From contig NZ_JALOCF010000016.1 in NCBI RefSeq assembly GCF_023227905.1, positions 1 to 64,000 on the forward strand: 64,000 bases of DNA. The letters run 5' to 3'. Positions 17,577 through 26,786 of the stretch are shown here, piece by piece. How positions within the stretch are numbered: position 1 is the first letter of the stretch; every line of letters starts with the position of its first letter. The position numbers and the translations under genes are program-made. A model generated the notes under the pieces. That model worked only from the letters and a program-made list of their open reading frames with translations. It made no database searches and had not been told where the DNA came from. This stretch comes from Methylobacter sp. (GTDB taxonomy: Bacteria > Pseudomonadota > Gammaproteobacteria > Methylococcales > Methylomonadaceae).

Positions 17577-17607
17577 TTGATGATTTTCAATAAAAACAAG
17601 CTATAAT
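17577..17607 (+). promoter_or_regulatory. Probable sigma70 promoter of mltD
   Basis: A perfect -10 box TATAAT at 17602-17607 is preceded by TTGATG at 17577-17582, with a 19-base spacer that is slightly long. It lies about 40 bases upstream of the mltD start, in the divergent gap with the methyltransferase gene. Confidence 0.5.
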
Positions 17608-17648
17608 GGTAAAATCTTAATAATAAACTTTATTCTTAAAAGGCTTGG

Positions 17649-19289
17649 ATGATGGGCATTAACTTTAACAGATCAGTTAAATTATTATTAGTGTTGATCT
17701 TTTTAATCGCTACAGGCTGCTCTACAACCTCAAAAGACTCTTTTAACGACAGACCGCCTGCCAGCGCTGAAACGGATAACAGCTATGTGAGGCACGCCCT
17801 GCATCCGTTCGGTAAACAAAAATACAATGTATCATCAAAATATAAGAGTACGGTTTGGGAACGGTTAATTTCTTTATATTCTCTACCCGAAATTGAAAAT
17901 GAACGGATTGATCGCGAGTTAAACTGGTACTTGCGGCACCCCGGCTATCTTGCCAGAGTTCAACAACGCGCGGAACCTTATTTACACCTAATACTCAACG
18001 AGATTGAGGCTAAAAATATTCCCGGTGAATTGGCTTTACTGCCTATCGTTGAGAGCGCCTTTCTGCCGGAAGCTTATTCAAAAAGCGATGCTTCAGGGCT
18101 CTGGCAATTCATACCGGCTACCGGCCGTCTGTATGGTCTGCAACAAAATGCCTGGTACGATGGCCGTCGCGACGTTTATGCATCAACCAAAGCGGCAGCC
18201 GCTTTTCTCAAACACTTGGGCGAAACCTTCGACGGCGACTGGCACCTTGCGTTGGCCTCCTATAATTACGGCAAAGGCAATGTAAGAAAGGCCATCGAGA
18301 AAAATGAAGACCTCAATCTGCCAACGGATTATTGGTCGTTAGACCTTCCCAAGGAAACCTCAGACTATGTGCCACGGTTGCTCGCTATAGCCAGAATCTT
18401 CGCCAACGCCGACAAATACAATATTGAATTACAGCCGATTCCCAACAAGCCTTATTGCGAACTGGTTGACGCCAAATCCCAATTGGATTTAAACAAAGCG
18501 GCGGAACTGGCCAATACGCCTCTGAATGAATTCTTAAAATTAAACCCAGGCTTTAACCATTCAAGTACTGCGCCACAAGGACCGCATCATTTGTTAATTC
18601 CGGTTGCCAAGGCGCAATTATTTAAACAAAACCTGGCTCAATTGCCCTATGATCAGCGGGTCGATATGAAGCGGTACCAAGCCGAAACGATAGCGCAAAT
18701 ACGGCACGATGAAATCCAGACTATTCCAAGCAAACACAAAGTAAAGGCTGGAGAAAGCCTTGCATCTATTGCCAGTAAAAACAACACAACCCCCCAATCG
18801 ATCCGTCAGGCTAATCACTTAGCTAACAATTCTATTCACTCCGGCATGGTTTTAAAGATGCCGTCGCCGCAAAAAACAGTTAGCGCACAGTTCAACGCTA
18901 AAACAGTTAGCAATAACCCCGGAAGCACCCAGATCTATGTGGTGAAGCAAGGGGACACATTCTGGAATATAGCGCAGAAGTTTTCTGTTAGCGTTAGTGA
19001 TATTGCAAACTGGAACAAAATTACTCCAAAGTCGGCATTAGTTTTAGGCCAGAAGCTGACTATTAAAGCCGCCAAGCAACAACAGGCTGTGGCTGTGACC
19101 CCAAAGACTGTAGTTCCACCTGCGGCGGGCATTCGGTCAATTAGTTATATCGTTAAGCGAGGTGATTCACTGGCGCAAATTTCCCGTAAATTTAATGTCT
19201 CCATTGCGGATCTGCGTAAATGGAATCCACTGGCAGTCAACAGCTCCCTTATCCCAGGAAAAAAGCTGAAAGTGATTCTTAATACTTGA
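17649..19289 (+). CDS. mltD: Membrane-bound lytic murein transglycosylase D
   Basis: Outer-membrane lipoprotein that cleaves peptidoglycan glycan strands. The 546-residue precursor has a signal peptide with lipobox ATGC (Cys about 24), then a soluble lytic transglycosylase domain at about 105-230 (LPIVESAF with the catalytic Glu near 135, SGLWQFIPATGR, ASYNYGKGNVRKA). Three C-terminal LysM domains bind peptidoglycan (about 358-402, 428-475 and 497-544; HKVKAGESL, YVVKQGDTF, YIVKRGDSL). ATG 17649 or 17652 could start translation. It is divergent from the methyltransferase gene. Confidence 0.96.
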   Translation: MMGINFNRSVKLLLVLIFLIATGCSTTSKDSFNDRPPASAETDNSYVRHALHPFGKQKYNVSSKYKSTVWERLISLYSLPEIENERIDRELNWYLRHPGYLARVQQRAEPYLHLILNEIEAKNIPGELALLPIVESAFLPEAYSKSDASGLWQFIPATGRLYGLQQNAWYDGRRDVYASTKAAAAFLKHLGETFDGDWHLALASYNYGKGNVRKAIEKNEDLNLPTDYWSLDLPKETSDYVPRLLAIARIFANADKYNIELQPIPNKPYCELVDAKSQLDLNKAAELANTPLNEFLKLNPGFNHSSTAPQGPHHLLIPVAKAQLFKQNLAQLPYDQRVDMKRYQAETIAQIRHDEIQTIPSKHKVKAGESLASIASKNNTTPQSIRQANHLANNSIHSGMVLKMPSPQKTVSAQFNAKTVSNNPGSTQIYVVKQGDTFWNIAQKFSVSVSDIANWNKITPKSALVLGQKLTIKAAKQQQAVAVTPKTVVPPAAGIRSISYIVKRGDSLAQISRKFNVSIADLRKWNPLAVNSSLIPGKKLKVILNT

Positions 19290-19328
19290 TTGATCTTTAA
19301 TCTGGTCGGAATGGAAAAAAAGCCGATC

Positions 19329-19359
19329 TTGAACGCCCAAAGCAAGCTCTGGCGTTCAA
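19329..19359. terminator. Hairpin between mltD and the convergent DUF2780-like gene
   Basis: A perfect 9-bp stem TTGAACGCC / GGCGTTCAA with a 13-nt loop lies in the convergent gap. On the minus strand it is followed, after eight bases, by a run of seven T. On the plus strand the downstream sequence is A-rich. It may therefore end the minus-strand transcript, or both. Confidence 0.55.
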
Positions 19360-19450
19360 AAAATAAAAATGCCCGAATTTAAAGCTTGCTTTGAGATTTA
19401 AAAATACTTTTGACGCAGATTAGAGCTGATTGCCGAACAGGATGAGCCGA

Positions 19451-20038
19451 TCAATGTCCAACTAATGCCGCGCTTAAGGTATTCAGCAAAGCCTCATTGC
19501 CATGGGCTCTAACATAATCAATCACCACCGGAACAAACTGCTGCACCATCGCAGGCGACATGCCCTGCTGCTGAAAAGCGGAAACCACCGCAACCAAATT
19601 GCCCGCCGTTCCACCTGAAGTACCCGCTAGTGAAGATAGACGTCCGGCCAAACCGCCACCTGGCTGTGCTTGGGTTGGCACAGCTCCCAGCATTGTGCTC
19701 ATATCAGGGACCGACTGTTCCAGTTGGGCAAACGCGTCTGGCTGCATCTTGCTTTTAGCAACCTGAAACAAAGCGCCTGCACCACCTTGAGCCTGAGCCG
19801 CTGTCACGCCTGTTCGCTGCATTAATAACTCGGCCAAGCCGCCGGGCTGCACAGCTTGGGCCGCATTGATGGCCTGTTGTTGGCCTTGCAATGGTTGGCT
19901 TGCGTTATTCGCCTGACCATTGACGTTGCTATTGACAGCATTAAGCACCTCTTTCCAATTTGCGGCCTCGGCACTATTAACCATTGTCACAGAAATGGCC
20001 AGCGACGCACAGAGCGTTAGAAACGTTTTTTGCTGCAT
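19451..20038 (-). CDS. Exported protein, DUF2780 (VcgC/VcgE)-like
   Basis: 195 residues with a Sec signal peptide (MQQKTFLTLC, cleavage after SAEA at about 24). An Ala/Gln-rich linker follows, then a helical C-terminal region rich in Gly, Ala and Gln (LLMQRTGVTAAQAQGGAGALF, GLAGRLSSLAG, VSAFQQQGMSPAMVQQFVPVVIDYV). This pattern matches the DUF2780 family of unknown function. ATG 20038 is preferred: the upstream ATG 20050 lies within the GAGAGGA ribosome site. No neighbour indicates its role. Confidence 0.75.
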   Translation of the reverse strand: MQQKTFLTLCASLAISVTMVNSAEAANWKEVLNAVNSNVNGQANNASQPLQGQQQAINAAQAVQPGGLAELLMQRTGVTAAQAQGGAGALFQVAKSKMQPDAFAQLEQSVPDMSTMLGAVPTQAQPGGGLAGRLSSLAGTSGGTAGNLVAVVSAFQQQGMSPAMVQQFVPVVIDYVRAHGNEALLNTLSAALVGH

Positions 20039-20273
20039 ATTTCCTCTCATTGAATTAAGTTAGTGTTTAAAAATGGGATATTACGGGATAAAACTTATAT
20101 TGAGATTAAGCCGGCAGTTCACGAATGATACGCTTGTATTGCTATATGGCGGATTAACCTAAGCAAACCGCAATCATCAAAAGCAGGCTTTTTTAGGCGC
20201 TGCACAATACCAAAAAAGGCCGAATTATGTTTTTACTACGTACTACGTATAGATGGATCGCAAAACGCGCCTC

Positions 20274-20840
20274 TCACTTTCTCAACCGAGCCTCATGCAC
20301 GGGCAGATGCCTTGCAAATTCTTCAAGGCCTGCGTTCTCGGCCATTTCCCGAGGCGATTCATAATCGTCGATACGTGTTCGAAGACAGGGATCCGCCCCG
20401 GCTTGTAATAGAAGCTCCAGAGCCAGAAAATTGCGTTCGCTCACAGCCATGTGGAGTGGCGTGTAATCGTTGATGCCGCGTTGATTGGGATCGGACTTAA
20501 AAGTAAGCAGCAGTTTCAAAACCTCCAGCACGTCAGGTCGCCCAGGCGATCCAGGCTGCGACCGGCTGCAAGACAACGCCGCTATCAAGGGCGGAAACCC
20601 GGTGTGATCCACAGGATTCGGATCGGCGCCGACTTCTAGCAAAATGCGGATAAAGGGTAACGGGCTATGGTAAATCGCATATTCCAGGCATGTCCCTATG
20701 GTTAGAGGCATGGGCCCGTTCGGTATGATGGACGGATCATCGACCGCAGCCTGCAACGCGGCTAAATCGCCCTCTCGGAAAGCCGCGTCAATGTTCTTGA
20801 ACTTCTCATATTCCAAGCATCGTTCAGCATTTGACTTCAT
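20274..20840 (-). CDS. Ankyrin-repeat protein (second of pair)
   Basis: 188 residues with about four ankyrin-type repeats: an N-terminal degenerate one (DAAFREGDLAALQAA), LPFIRILLEVGADPNPVDHTGFPPL, VLKLLLTFKSDPNQRGINDYTPLHMAV and LALELLLQAGADPCLRTRIDD. No signal peptide or membrane helix is seen, so it is probably cytosolic. It starts four bases after the stop of the other ankyrin gene and is almost certainly co-translated with it. Binding partner unknown. Confidence 0.85.
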   Translation of the reverse strand: MKSNAERCLEYEKFKNIDAAFREGDLAALQAAVDDPSIIPNGPMPLTIGTCLEYAIYHSPLPFIRILLEVGADPNPVDHTGFPPLIAALSCSRSQPGSPGRPDVLEVLKLLLTFKSDPNQRGINDYTPLHMAVSERNFLALELLLQAGADPCLRTRIDDYESPREMAENAGLEEFARHLPVHEARLRK

Positions 20841-20844
20841 CTTG

Positions 20845-21231
20845 TTAAGTCTTAGGTTTCAATTCTGTTGATAACTCAAGCATACTCAGCTCCACAGCAA
20901 GATCGTAGGCTGTTTTGCCGGCAAATCCCGGCGCGCCGGTGGCCTGCAATAAAAGATCAGCCCCGGATTTGGCTAAAAGGTGAGCGATATCTGTATGCCC
21001 TGCAATGAGGGCTAGCATCAAAGCGCTCAACCCAAACTTGGCCGTGACGTTCAGGTCGGCCCGGTGAGCAATTAGCGTTTCAACGATCTCGCAGTGACCG
21101 GCATGCGCAGCCAACATCAGGGCCGTTTGTCCATAGCGGTCTCGCGCATTCACATCCATACCTCGTTCAATAAGATTGCGGACAATGTGGGCGTTGCCGC
21201 GTTTGATTGCGTTCTGCCAAGCGGCATCCAT
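20845..21231 (-). CDS. Ankyrin-repeat protein (first of pair)
   Basis: 128 residues made almost entirely of ankyrin repeats: NAIKRGNAHIVRNLIERGMDVNARDRYGQTALMLAA, HCEIVETLIAHRADLNVTAKFG and TDIAHLLAKSGADLL, with a short Leu/Glu-rich tail. It is followed four bases later by the second ankyrin gene in another frame. The pair could be two subunits, or one ancestral protein split by a stop; each has a sensible start and intact repeats, so two genes are more likely. Confidence 0.85.
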   Translation of the reverse strand: MDAAWQNAIKRGNAHIVRNLIERGMDVNARDRYGQTALMLAAHAGHCEIVETLIAHRADLNVTAKFGLSALMLALIAGHTDIAHLLAKSGADLLLQATGAPGFAGKTAYDLAVELSMLELSTELKPKT

Positions 21232-21423
21232 TAAGCAAACACTCCTGAATACTCGGCTAAAACATAAATCCCGTTTTGCAAAAGCTCAAAAATGGCGGCA
21301 GTAACAAAACGATTAGAATGTGATTTCAAGTTGTTGACTTTATGAGGTTTCATGGTAATTAGCATATGCGTTTTTTGCTATATAACGTCAAGCCACGATC
21401 AGATCCGGCTTTTCAAACATGTT

Positions 21424-21490
21424 AGCCATGTAGGGGCGCATCGCGCTCTACATGGCTCATTCATAGCGGATTCCCCTAAAGGCGAATCCG
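21424..21490. repeat. Two adjacent inverted repeats in the ankyrin-zapE spacer
   Basis: The 361-base spacer 21232-21592 has no gene. It contains AGCCATGTAG / CTACATGGCT (21424-21433 and 21448-21457, 14-nt GC-rich loop), directly followed by CGGATTC / GAATCCG (21467-21473 and 21484-21490). There is no T tract, so these look like REP-type palindromes rather than a clear terminator, though they could end the zapE transcript or protect its 3' end. Confidence 0.6.
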
Positions 21491-21592
21491 TCTGACAACT
21501 TTCAGGTAGCGTTACATAAAATCACATTTAATATACAACTTACCACGATAAAATAAATCTAAACCTTAGATGTCGCAAACTTCATGTCCCAA

Positions 21593-22747
21593 TCAGGCGT
21601 CAACATGCGCAATTTGTAAATAATTTTCAGATTGCATGTCGATCAATCTCGACACCGTCCGTTCGAATTCAAACGAACCTTCGCCGGCGGTATAAAGTTC
21701 ATGAGCGGGGACTTCGGCTGTACAGATCAGTTTCACTTTATGCTCGTACAACGCGTCAATCAGCGTGACAAACCGTTTGGCTTCGTTGCATTTTTCCGTG
21801 GTCAGCTTGGGAATATCTGCGAGTATCACGACATCGAAGCGGTTGCCGATTTCCAGGTAATCGGCAGGGCCTAAGGCGTGCATGCACAGTTCGTCAAAAG
21901 AGGTGAGGGCGACATTGCCGTGCACTGCCGACAACACTACCTTTCTGCCTAATACCTCCAGCGAGCCCGGTTTCATCGGGGCGTAATTGGTCAGTTCGTT
22001 ATAACTTTGCCGTATGAATTTTTTGGCGTGTTGATCCAGCGGATAATAGTAAGTCGTCTTTAGCGCGTGTAAATGGCTGAGCCGGTAATCCTGGTCTGCC
22101 ACCAGCTCGACGACTTTGGCTTTTTCTTGCAGGAGACCGACAAAAGGCAGGAACAGGTCCCGCTGCAGGCCGTCATGATAGAGTTCGCTGGGATGACAGT
22201 TGGAGGTAATCACAACAACGATACCCAATTCGAACAGCCTCCGGAACAGTCGCACCAGAATCATCGCGTCGGCGATGTCGGAGACATGGAACTCGTCGAA
22301 GCAAAGCAGCAGTTCCGATGCTCTGATATGTTTTGCCAATGCCGAAATCGCATCGGTATTGTGTTGCTTGCGCCATTGGTGGATGAAGGCGTGAACTTCC
22401 AGCATGAAGGCATGAAAATGCACCCGCCGCTTTTGGCGGATCGGGCAAGCCTCAAAAAATAAATCCATCAACATAGACTTGCCGCGGCCTACGTTGCCGT
22501 AGATATACAGGCTTTGATAATTGGCCGGTTTGGGTCGGAAGAGTTTATGTAGGGGGGATTTTTGCTCGTACTTGACCGTTGTATTTAGGTTGTTGAGCAG
22601 GGTTTGCAGGTGATGCAGGGCGGTGATTTGTGCGGGTTCGTATTGGATGATGTCTTGCGCTACCAGGGCGTTGTATTGTTTTTCCAGCAAGCCGGTTTCG
22701 GCTTTGGATTGAGTTGAAATTGCTTGTCGTGAGGGCTTTCTTAGCAT
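21593..22747 (-). CDS. zapE: Cell division protein ZapE (AFG1-like ATPase)
   Basis: P-loop ATPase of 384 residues of the AFG1/ZapE family; in E. coli it associates with FtsZ at late constriction and under low oxygen. Walker A is YGNVGRGKSMLMDLFF, Walker B is LLLCFDEFHVSDIADAM, and the sensor-like VVVITSNCHPSELYHDGLQR is typical. The N-terminus is slightly longer than in E. coli. It lies downstream of acnB on the same strand, with a palindromic repeat between them. Confidence 0.93.
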   Translation of the reverse strand: MLRKPSRQAISTQSKAETGLLEKQYNALVAQDIIQYEPAQITALHHLQTLLNNLNTTVKYEQKSPLHKLFRPKPANYQSLYIYGNVGRGKSMLMDLFFEACPIRQKRRVHFHAFMLEVHAFIHQWRKQHNTDAISALAKHIRASELLLCFDEFHVSDIADAMILVRLFRRLFELGIVVVITSNCHPSELYHDGLQRDLFLPFVGLLQEKAKVVELVADQDYRLSHLHALKTTYYYPLDQHAKKFIRQSYNELTNYAPMKPGSLEVLGRKVVLSAVHGNVALTSFDELCMHALGPADYLEIGNRFDVVILADIPKLTTEKCNEAKRFVTLIDALYEHKVKLICTAEVPAHELYTAGEGSFEFERTVSRLIDMQSENYLQIAHVDA

Positions 22748-22843
22748 AATTGCTTTTTGTAGGGAGGATAGCCAGCCAGACGTGGTTCCCGCTGAGGCGA
22801 CGGACGCAATTATCTCGTCCCGTCTATTCAGGACGTGCGAGTC

Positions 22844-22876
22844 AGACCTTCCAGGTTTTAAAAACCTGGAAGGTCT
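22844..22876. repeat. Perfect 16-bp palindrome between acnB and zapE
   Basis: AGACCTTCCAGGTTTT (22844-22859) and its exact complement (22861-22876) are separated by a single A. Such a near-spacerless palindrome could extrude as a cruciform or fold as a long hairpin in the acnB 3' end. It could act as a terminator in either direction (the centre is A/T-rich), or be one copy of a dispersed palindromic element. Confidence 0.7.
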
Positions 22877-22924
22877 AAGAGTGCTGTGTATGACAACGAG
22901 AAAAAACGTGATTCTGTCCTTTTC

Positions 22925-25486
22925 CTACGCTACACCGCCAGCCTTTTTCCGATAACTATCCATTCGGTCAAAGTTCAAATAACGATAAGTATCATCAGCT
23001 GTTTCGTTAATTTGACTTGCATAATGCATATATTCATCAAAAGTCGGAATTTTGCCCAGAATCGAACACACTGCCGCCAGTTCGGCTGATGACAGATACA
23101 CATTCGCGCCATCACCCAAACGGTTGGGGAAGTTACGCGTCGAGGTGGAAACTACGGTAGTGTTTTCGCCAACTCGCGCCTGATTGCCCATACATAACGA
23201 GCAGCCGGGCATTTCGGTGCGGGCACCGGCTTTTCCGAAAGTGCCGTAATAGCCTTCCTTGGTCAATTGGCTTTGGTCCATTTTGGTGGGTGGCGCAACC
23301 CACAATTGGGTCGGCAATGTGCCTTGGTGTTTTTCCAGCAATTTACCGGCGGCGCGGAAATGGCCGATATTGGTCATGCAGGAACCTAAAAACACTTCGT
23401 CGATTTTGGTACCGGCCACGGCGGACAGTGTTTTTATGTCGTCAGGGTCATTGGGGCAGGCCAGCAACGGTTCCTTGATTTCGCTCATATCGATTTCTAT
23501 GATTTCAAAGTATTCCGCATCGGCGTCCGGCTCCAACAATATTGGATTAGCCAGCCAGTCTTCCATGGCTTTGATCCGGCGCTCAATAGTGCGCACATCG
23601 CCGTAACCTTCGGCTATCATCCATTTCAGTAAGGTAATATTGGAATTCAAATACTCGCGGATCGGCGCTTCATTCAAACGCACCGTGCAACCTCCGGCAG
23701 AACGTTCGGCAGACGCGTCGGACAATTCAAAAGCCTGTTCCACTTTTAAATCCGGCAGACCTTCGATTTCCAGGATACGGCCTGAGAACACGTTCTTCTT
23801 GCCCTGTTTTTCAACGGTCAGCAAGCCGCGTTGTATAGCCGCATAAGGAATCGCATTGACTAGGTCGCGCAGGGTAATGCCCGGTTGCATCTCGCCTTTA
23901 AAACGAACCAAAACCGATTCGGGCATATCCAGCGGCATCACGCCCGTCGCTGCGGCAAACGCGACCAAGCCTGAACCGGCCGGGAAGGAAATGCCGATAG
24001 GGAAGCGGGTATGCGAGTCGCCGCCGGTGCCGACGGTATCCGGCAATAGCATGCGGTTTAACCAGGAATGGATAATGCCGTCGCCCGGACGGAGCGACAC
24101 GCCACCGCGATTCATAATGAAATCCGGTAGCGTATGCTGCATGGTGACGTCAACCGGTTTCGGATACGCTGCCGTGTGGCAGAACGATTGCATCACCAGG
24201 TCGGCCGAAAAGCCCAGGCAGGCCAAGTCTTTCAATTCGTCGCGGGTCATCGGCCCGGTGGTGTCCTGCGAGCCGACTGTGGTCATACGTGGTTCGCAAT
24301 AGGTATTAGGACGGACGCCTGCAACGCCGCAAGCCTTGCCGACCATTTTTTGCGCCAGCGTATAACCTTTACCGCTGTCTTTAGCGTCGACCGGACGGCA
24401 AAATACAGTGGAAGCCGGCAAGCCCAGCACTTTACGGGCTCGGTCTGTCAAACCACGGCCAATGATTAACGGGATACGGCCACCGGCGCGTACTTCATCC
24501 AGAATGACATCGGTTTTCAGTTCGAACTTGCAGATTAGTTCGCCGGTATCGTGGCGCTTAACTTCGCCGGCATACGGGTAAATATCGATCACATCGCCCA
24601 TCGCCATTTGCGATACATCGCATTCAAAGGGCAGGGCGCCTGAATCTTCCATCGTGTTGAAGAAAATCGGCGCAATCTTGCCGCCGATGCAAACTCCGCC
24701 TTCGCGTTTATTCGGAATGTGCGGAATATCATTGCCCATGAACCACAATACCGAATTGGTCGCCGACTTGCGAGAAGAACCGGTGCCGACCACGTCGCCG
24801 ACATAAGCCACCGGAAAGCCTTTTTGCTTGAGTTCGGCGATTTGCTGTTCGGCATTGGTGATGCCTTCGCGCGGCATTTTCAGCATGGCTTTGGCGTGTA
24901 ACGGAATGTCGGGGCGCGACCAGGCATCGGGAGCCGGCGACAGGTCGTCGGTATTGGTTTCGCCGCTTACCTTGAACACGGTGATCGTCAGTTTTTCAGG
25001 CACTTTGGGCTTGCTGGTGAACCATTCCGCTTCGGCCCAGGAATTAAGCACCTGCTTGGCGAACGGGTTACCGGCATCGGCTTTTTCCTGCACGTCGTGG
25101 AAAGCGTCGAATATCAACAAGGTATGGGACAGCGCCTTGGCCGCAATCGGAGCCAAGGCTTCGTTATCCAGCAAATCGATTAACGGCGCGATGTTATAAC
25201 CGCCCAGCATCGTACCTAGCAATTCGGTCGCGCGCGCCGCATCCAGGATTGGAGAGCTGACTTCGCCTTTTGCGACAGCCGCCAGGAATCCAGCCTTAAC
25301 ATAAGCCGCCTCGTCAACACCGGCGGGAACGCGGTTAGTCAGCAGGTCGAGGATGAACTCATTTTCTCCGGCGGGCGGCTGTTTAATCAGCTCAACCAAA
25401 GCGGCGGTCTGTTCGGCATCAAGCGGCTTGGGGACGATGCCTTCGGCGGCGCGTTCTGCTACGTGTTTACGGTATTGTTCTAGCAT
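22925..25486 (-). CDS. acnB: Aconitate hydratase B (also 2-methylisocitrate dehydratase)
   Basis: TCA-cycle [4Fe-4S] enzyme that isomerises citrate to isocitrate. The 853 residues have the AcnB order: N-terminal HEAT-like domain (MLEQYRKHVAERAAEGI, about 1-160), swivel domain (about 170-370; VGDVVGTGSSRKSATNS), then the catalytic core. Cluster cysteines are in the CCxxTAA-like SFCHTAAYPKP region, VFLGSCMTNIGHFRAA and CSLCMGNQARV. STSTRNFPNR is the substrate-binding segment. Together with the NAD-type IDH upstream on the same strand it forms a citrate-to-oxoglutarate unit, interrupted by a 118-bp repeat. Confidence 0.97.
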   Translation of the reverse strand: MLEQYRKHVAERAAEGIVPKPLDAEQTAALVELIKQPPAGENEFILDLLTNRVPAGVDEAAYVKAGFLAAVAKGEVSSPILDAARATELLGTMLGGYNIAPLIDLLDNEALAPIAAKALSHTLLIFDAFHDVQEKADAGNPFAKQVLNSWAEAEWFTSKPKVPEKLTITVFKVSGETNTDDLSPAPDAWSRPDIPLHAKAMLKMPREGITNAEQQIAELKQKGFPVAYVGDVVGTGSSRKSATNSVLWFMGNDIPHIPNKREGGVCIGGKIAPIFFNTMEDSGALPFECDVSQMAMGDVIDIYPYAGEVKRHDTGELICKFELKTDVILDEVRAGGRIPLIIGRGLTDRARKVLGLPASTVFCRPVDAKDSGKGYTLAQKMVGKACGVAGVRPNTYCEPRMTTVGSQDTTGPMTRDELKDLACLGFSADLVMQSFCHTAAYPKPVDVTMQHTLPDFIMNRGGVSLRPGDGIIHSWLNRMLLPDTVGTGGDSHTRFPIGISFPAGSGLVAFAAATGVMPLDMPESVLVRFKGEMQPGITLRDLVNAIPYAAIQRGLLTVEKQGKKNVFSGRILEIEGLPDLKVEQAFELSDASAERSAGGCTVRLNEAPIREYLNSNITLLKWMIAEGYGDVRTIERRIKAMEDWLANPILLEPDADAEYFEIIEIDMSEIKEPLLACPNDPDDIKTLSAVAGTKIDEVFLGSCMTNIGHFRAAGKLLEKHQGTLPTQLWVAPPTKMDQSQLTKEGYYGTFGKAGARTEMPGCSLCMGNQARVGENTTVVSTSTRNFPNRLGDGANVYLSSAELAAVCSILGKIPTFDEYMHYASQINETADDTYRYLNFDRMDSYRKKAGGVA

Positions 25487-25519
25487 GAAGAATTCCTGGG
25501 GGAAGGTATAAAACGTTTA

Positions 25520-25637
25520 ATCGTTCCCACGGTCTCCGTGGGGATGCAGTAAGCAATGCTCCAGCGTCGCATCAACATCAGTACTGGACGTGTTGGTGCG
25601 GCCAGTACTGCATTCCCACGGAAACCGTGGGAACGAT
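25520..25637. repeat. 118-bp terminal-inverted-repeat element (MITE/REP-like) between idh and acnB
   Basis: The ends are ATCGTTCCCACGGT (25520-25533) and its complement (25624-25637). The inverted repeat continues inwards to about 32 bp per side with a few mismatches, and each end is itself a small hairpin (CCCACGG / CCGTGGG). Inside, CAGTACTGG and CCAGTACTG form another inverted pair. It fills nearly the whole gap between the two genes. It has no coding capacity and looks like a non-autonomous palindromic element. Confidence 0.8.
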
Positions 25638-25641
25638 GACA

Positions 25642-26655
25642 TTACTTCATCGCCTCAACAATCGCATTACCCATTTCAATCGTTCCGCATTTTGACTGCG
25701 GATTAAGATCCGGCGTAACAAACTTGCCTTCATTAACCACTTTTTCAACGGCTGTTTGAATTTTATCTGCCGCGTCATGCTCGCCGAGATGATGCAACAT
25801 CATGACTCCGGCCATGATGACGGCGGTAGGGTTAGCCAGATTTTTTCCGGCGATGTCCGGTGCACTGCCGTGTACGGCTTCAAACAAGGCTGCATTGTTG
25901 CCGATATTGGCACCTGGAATCAGGCCCAGTCCGCCTACCAGGCCTGCGGTCAAATCAGACAGGATGTCGCCGAACATGTTGGTACAGACGACCACATCAA
26001 ATTGCTTCGGGTCCATCACCATATGCATGCACGCGGCATCGATAATTTTTTCGTCGTATTGAATTTCGGGATATTTCGGGGCGATTTCCCTGGCAACGTC
26101 CAGAAACAAGCCTTGTGTGTATTTCAAAATATTGGCTTTATGGCAAACAGTAACTTTTTTACGATTGTTGTCCATGGCGTATTGAAAGGCATACTCGATA
26201 ATTCTTTCCGACCCTGTTCTGGTGACGACGGCCAGACTTTCCGCGATGTCTTTTTTAGGCGTCAGGTAATGCTCAAGTCCGGCATAAAGCCCTTCGGTAT
26301 TTTCCCTGACGATAACAATATCGACATCATCAAAGCGGGTTGTGACGCCTGCCCAGTTTTTGGCGGGGCGGACGTTGGCATACAGGTCGTATTTTTGCCG
26401 CAATGCTACGTTAATGCTTCTAAAGCCAGTGCCGCCGACAACCGTGGTTAACGGGCCTTTAAATGCCAGCCGGGTTTTGTCTATTGAGGTCATGGTTTCA
26501 TCCGGCAATGGAGTGCCGAATTGTTCAAAAGCGGCCAAGCCGGCAAATGCTTCTTCCCATTGAATCTTTACGCCGGACGCGTCAATAACTTTAACAGCCT
26601 CATCCATTATTGATGGGCCGATACCATCGCCTTTTATCAACGTAACTGCGTGCAT
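25642..26655 (-). CDS. Isocitrate dehydrogenase, NAD-type (isocitrate/isopropylmalate dehydrogenase family)
   Basis: Probably oxidises isocitrate to 2-oxoglutarate with NAD. The 337 residues show the family start LIKGDGIGP, substrate-site Ser/Arg in TGFRSINVALRQ and YANVRP, VREN-TEGLYAG, catalytic Lys in VCHKANILKYT, metal Asp in NMFGDILSDL, and EAVHGSAPDIAGK. Its short length and the context beside acnB fit the homo-oligomeric NAD-IDH group; homoisocitrate or isopropylmalate dehydrogenase is less likely. GGAGA precedes the ATG. It is divergent from the NADP-type icd, so the cell has two IDHs side by side. Confidence 0.88.
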   Translation of the reverse strand: MHAVTLIKGDGIGPSIMDEAVKVIDASGVKIQWEEAFAGLAAFEQFGTPLPDETMTSIDKTRLAFKGPLTTVVGGTGFRSINVALRQKYDLYANVRPAKNWAGVTTRFDDVDIVIVRENTEGLYAGLEHYLTPKKDIAESLAVVTRTGSERIIEYAFQYAMDNNRKKVTVCHKANILKYTQGLFLDVAREIAPKYPEIQYDEKIIDAACMHMVMDPKQFDVVVCTNMFGDILSDLTAGLVGGLGLIPGANIGNNAALFEAVHGSAPDIAGKNLANPTAVIMAGVMMLHHLGEHDAADKIQTAVEKVVNEGKFVTPDLNPQSKCGTIEMGNAIVEAMK

Positions 26656-26786
26656 TCATTTCTCCAAATTTAAAAAAGAACAGATTAACCGGTGAATTAT
26701 AGTGCTTTAGGCCTGTGTTTATCCAGTTGCAGTGGTTAAATGGTGCAAATCGCGACCCTTTTGCTATGATGACAAAAGTCCGTGGA

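Noticed and set aside
22073..22462. Open frames antisense to zapE
   Set aside because: They mirror the conserved ZapE ATPase core and show no independent coding signal.
23259..25199. Several open frames antisense to acnB
   Set aside because: They are complements of a well-conserved coding gene and have no features of their own.
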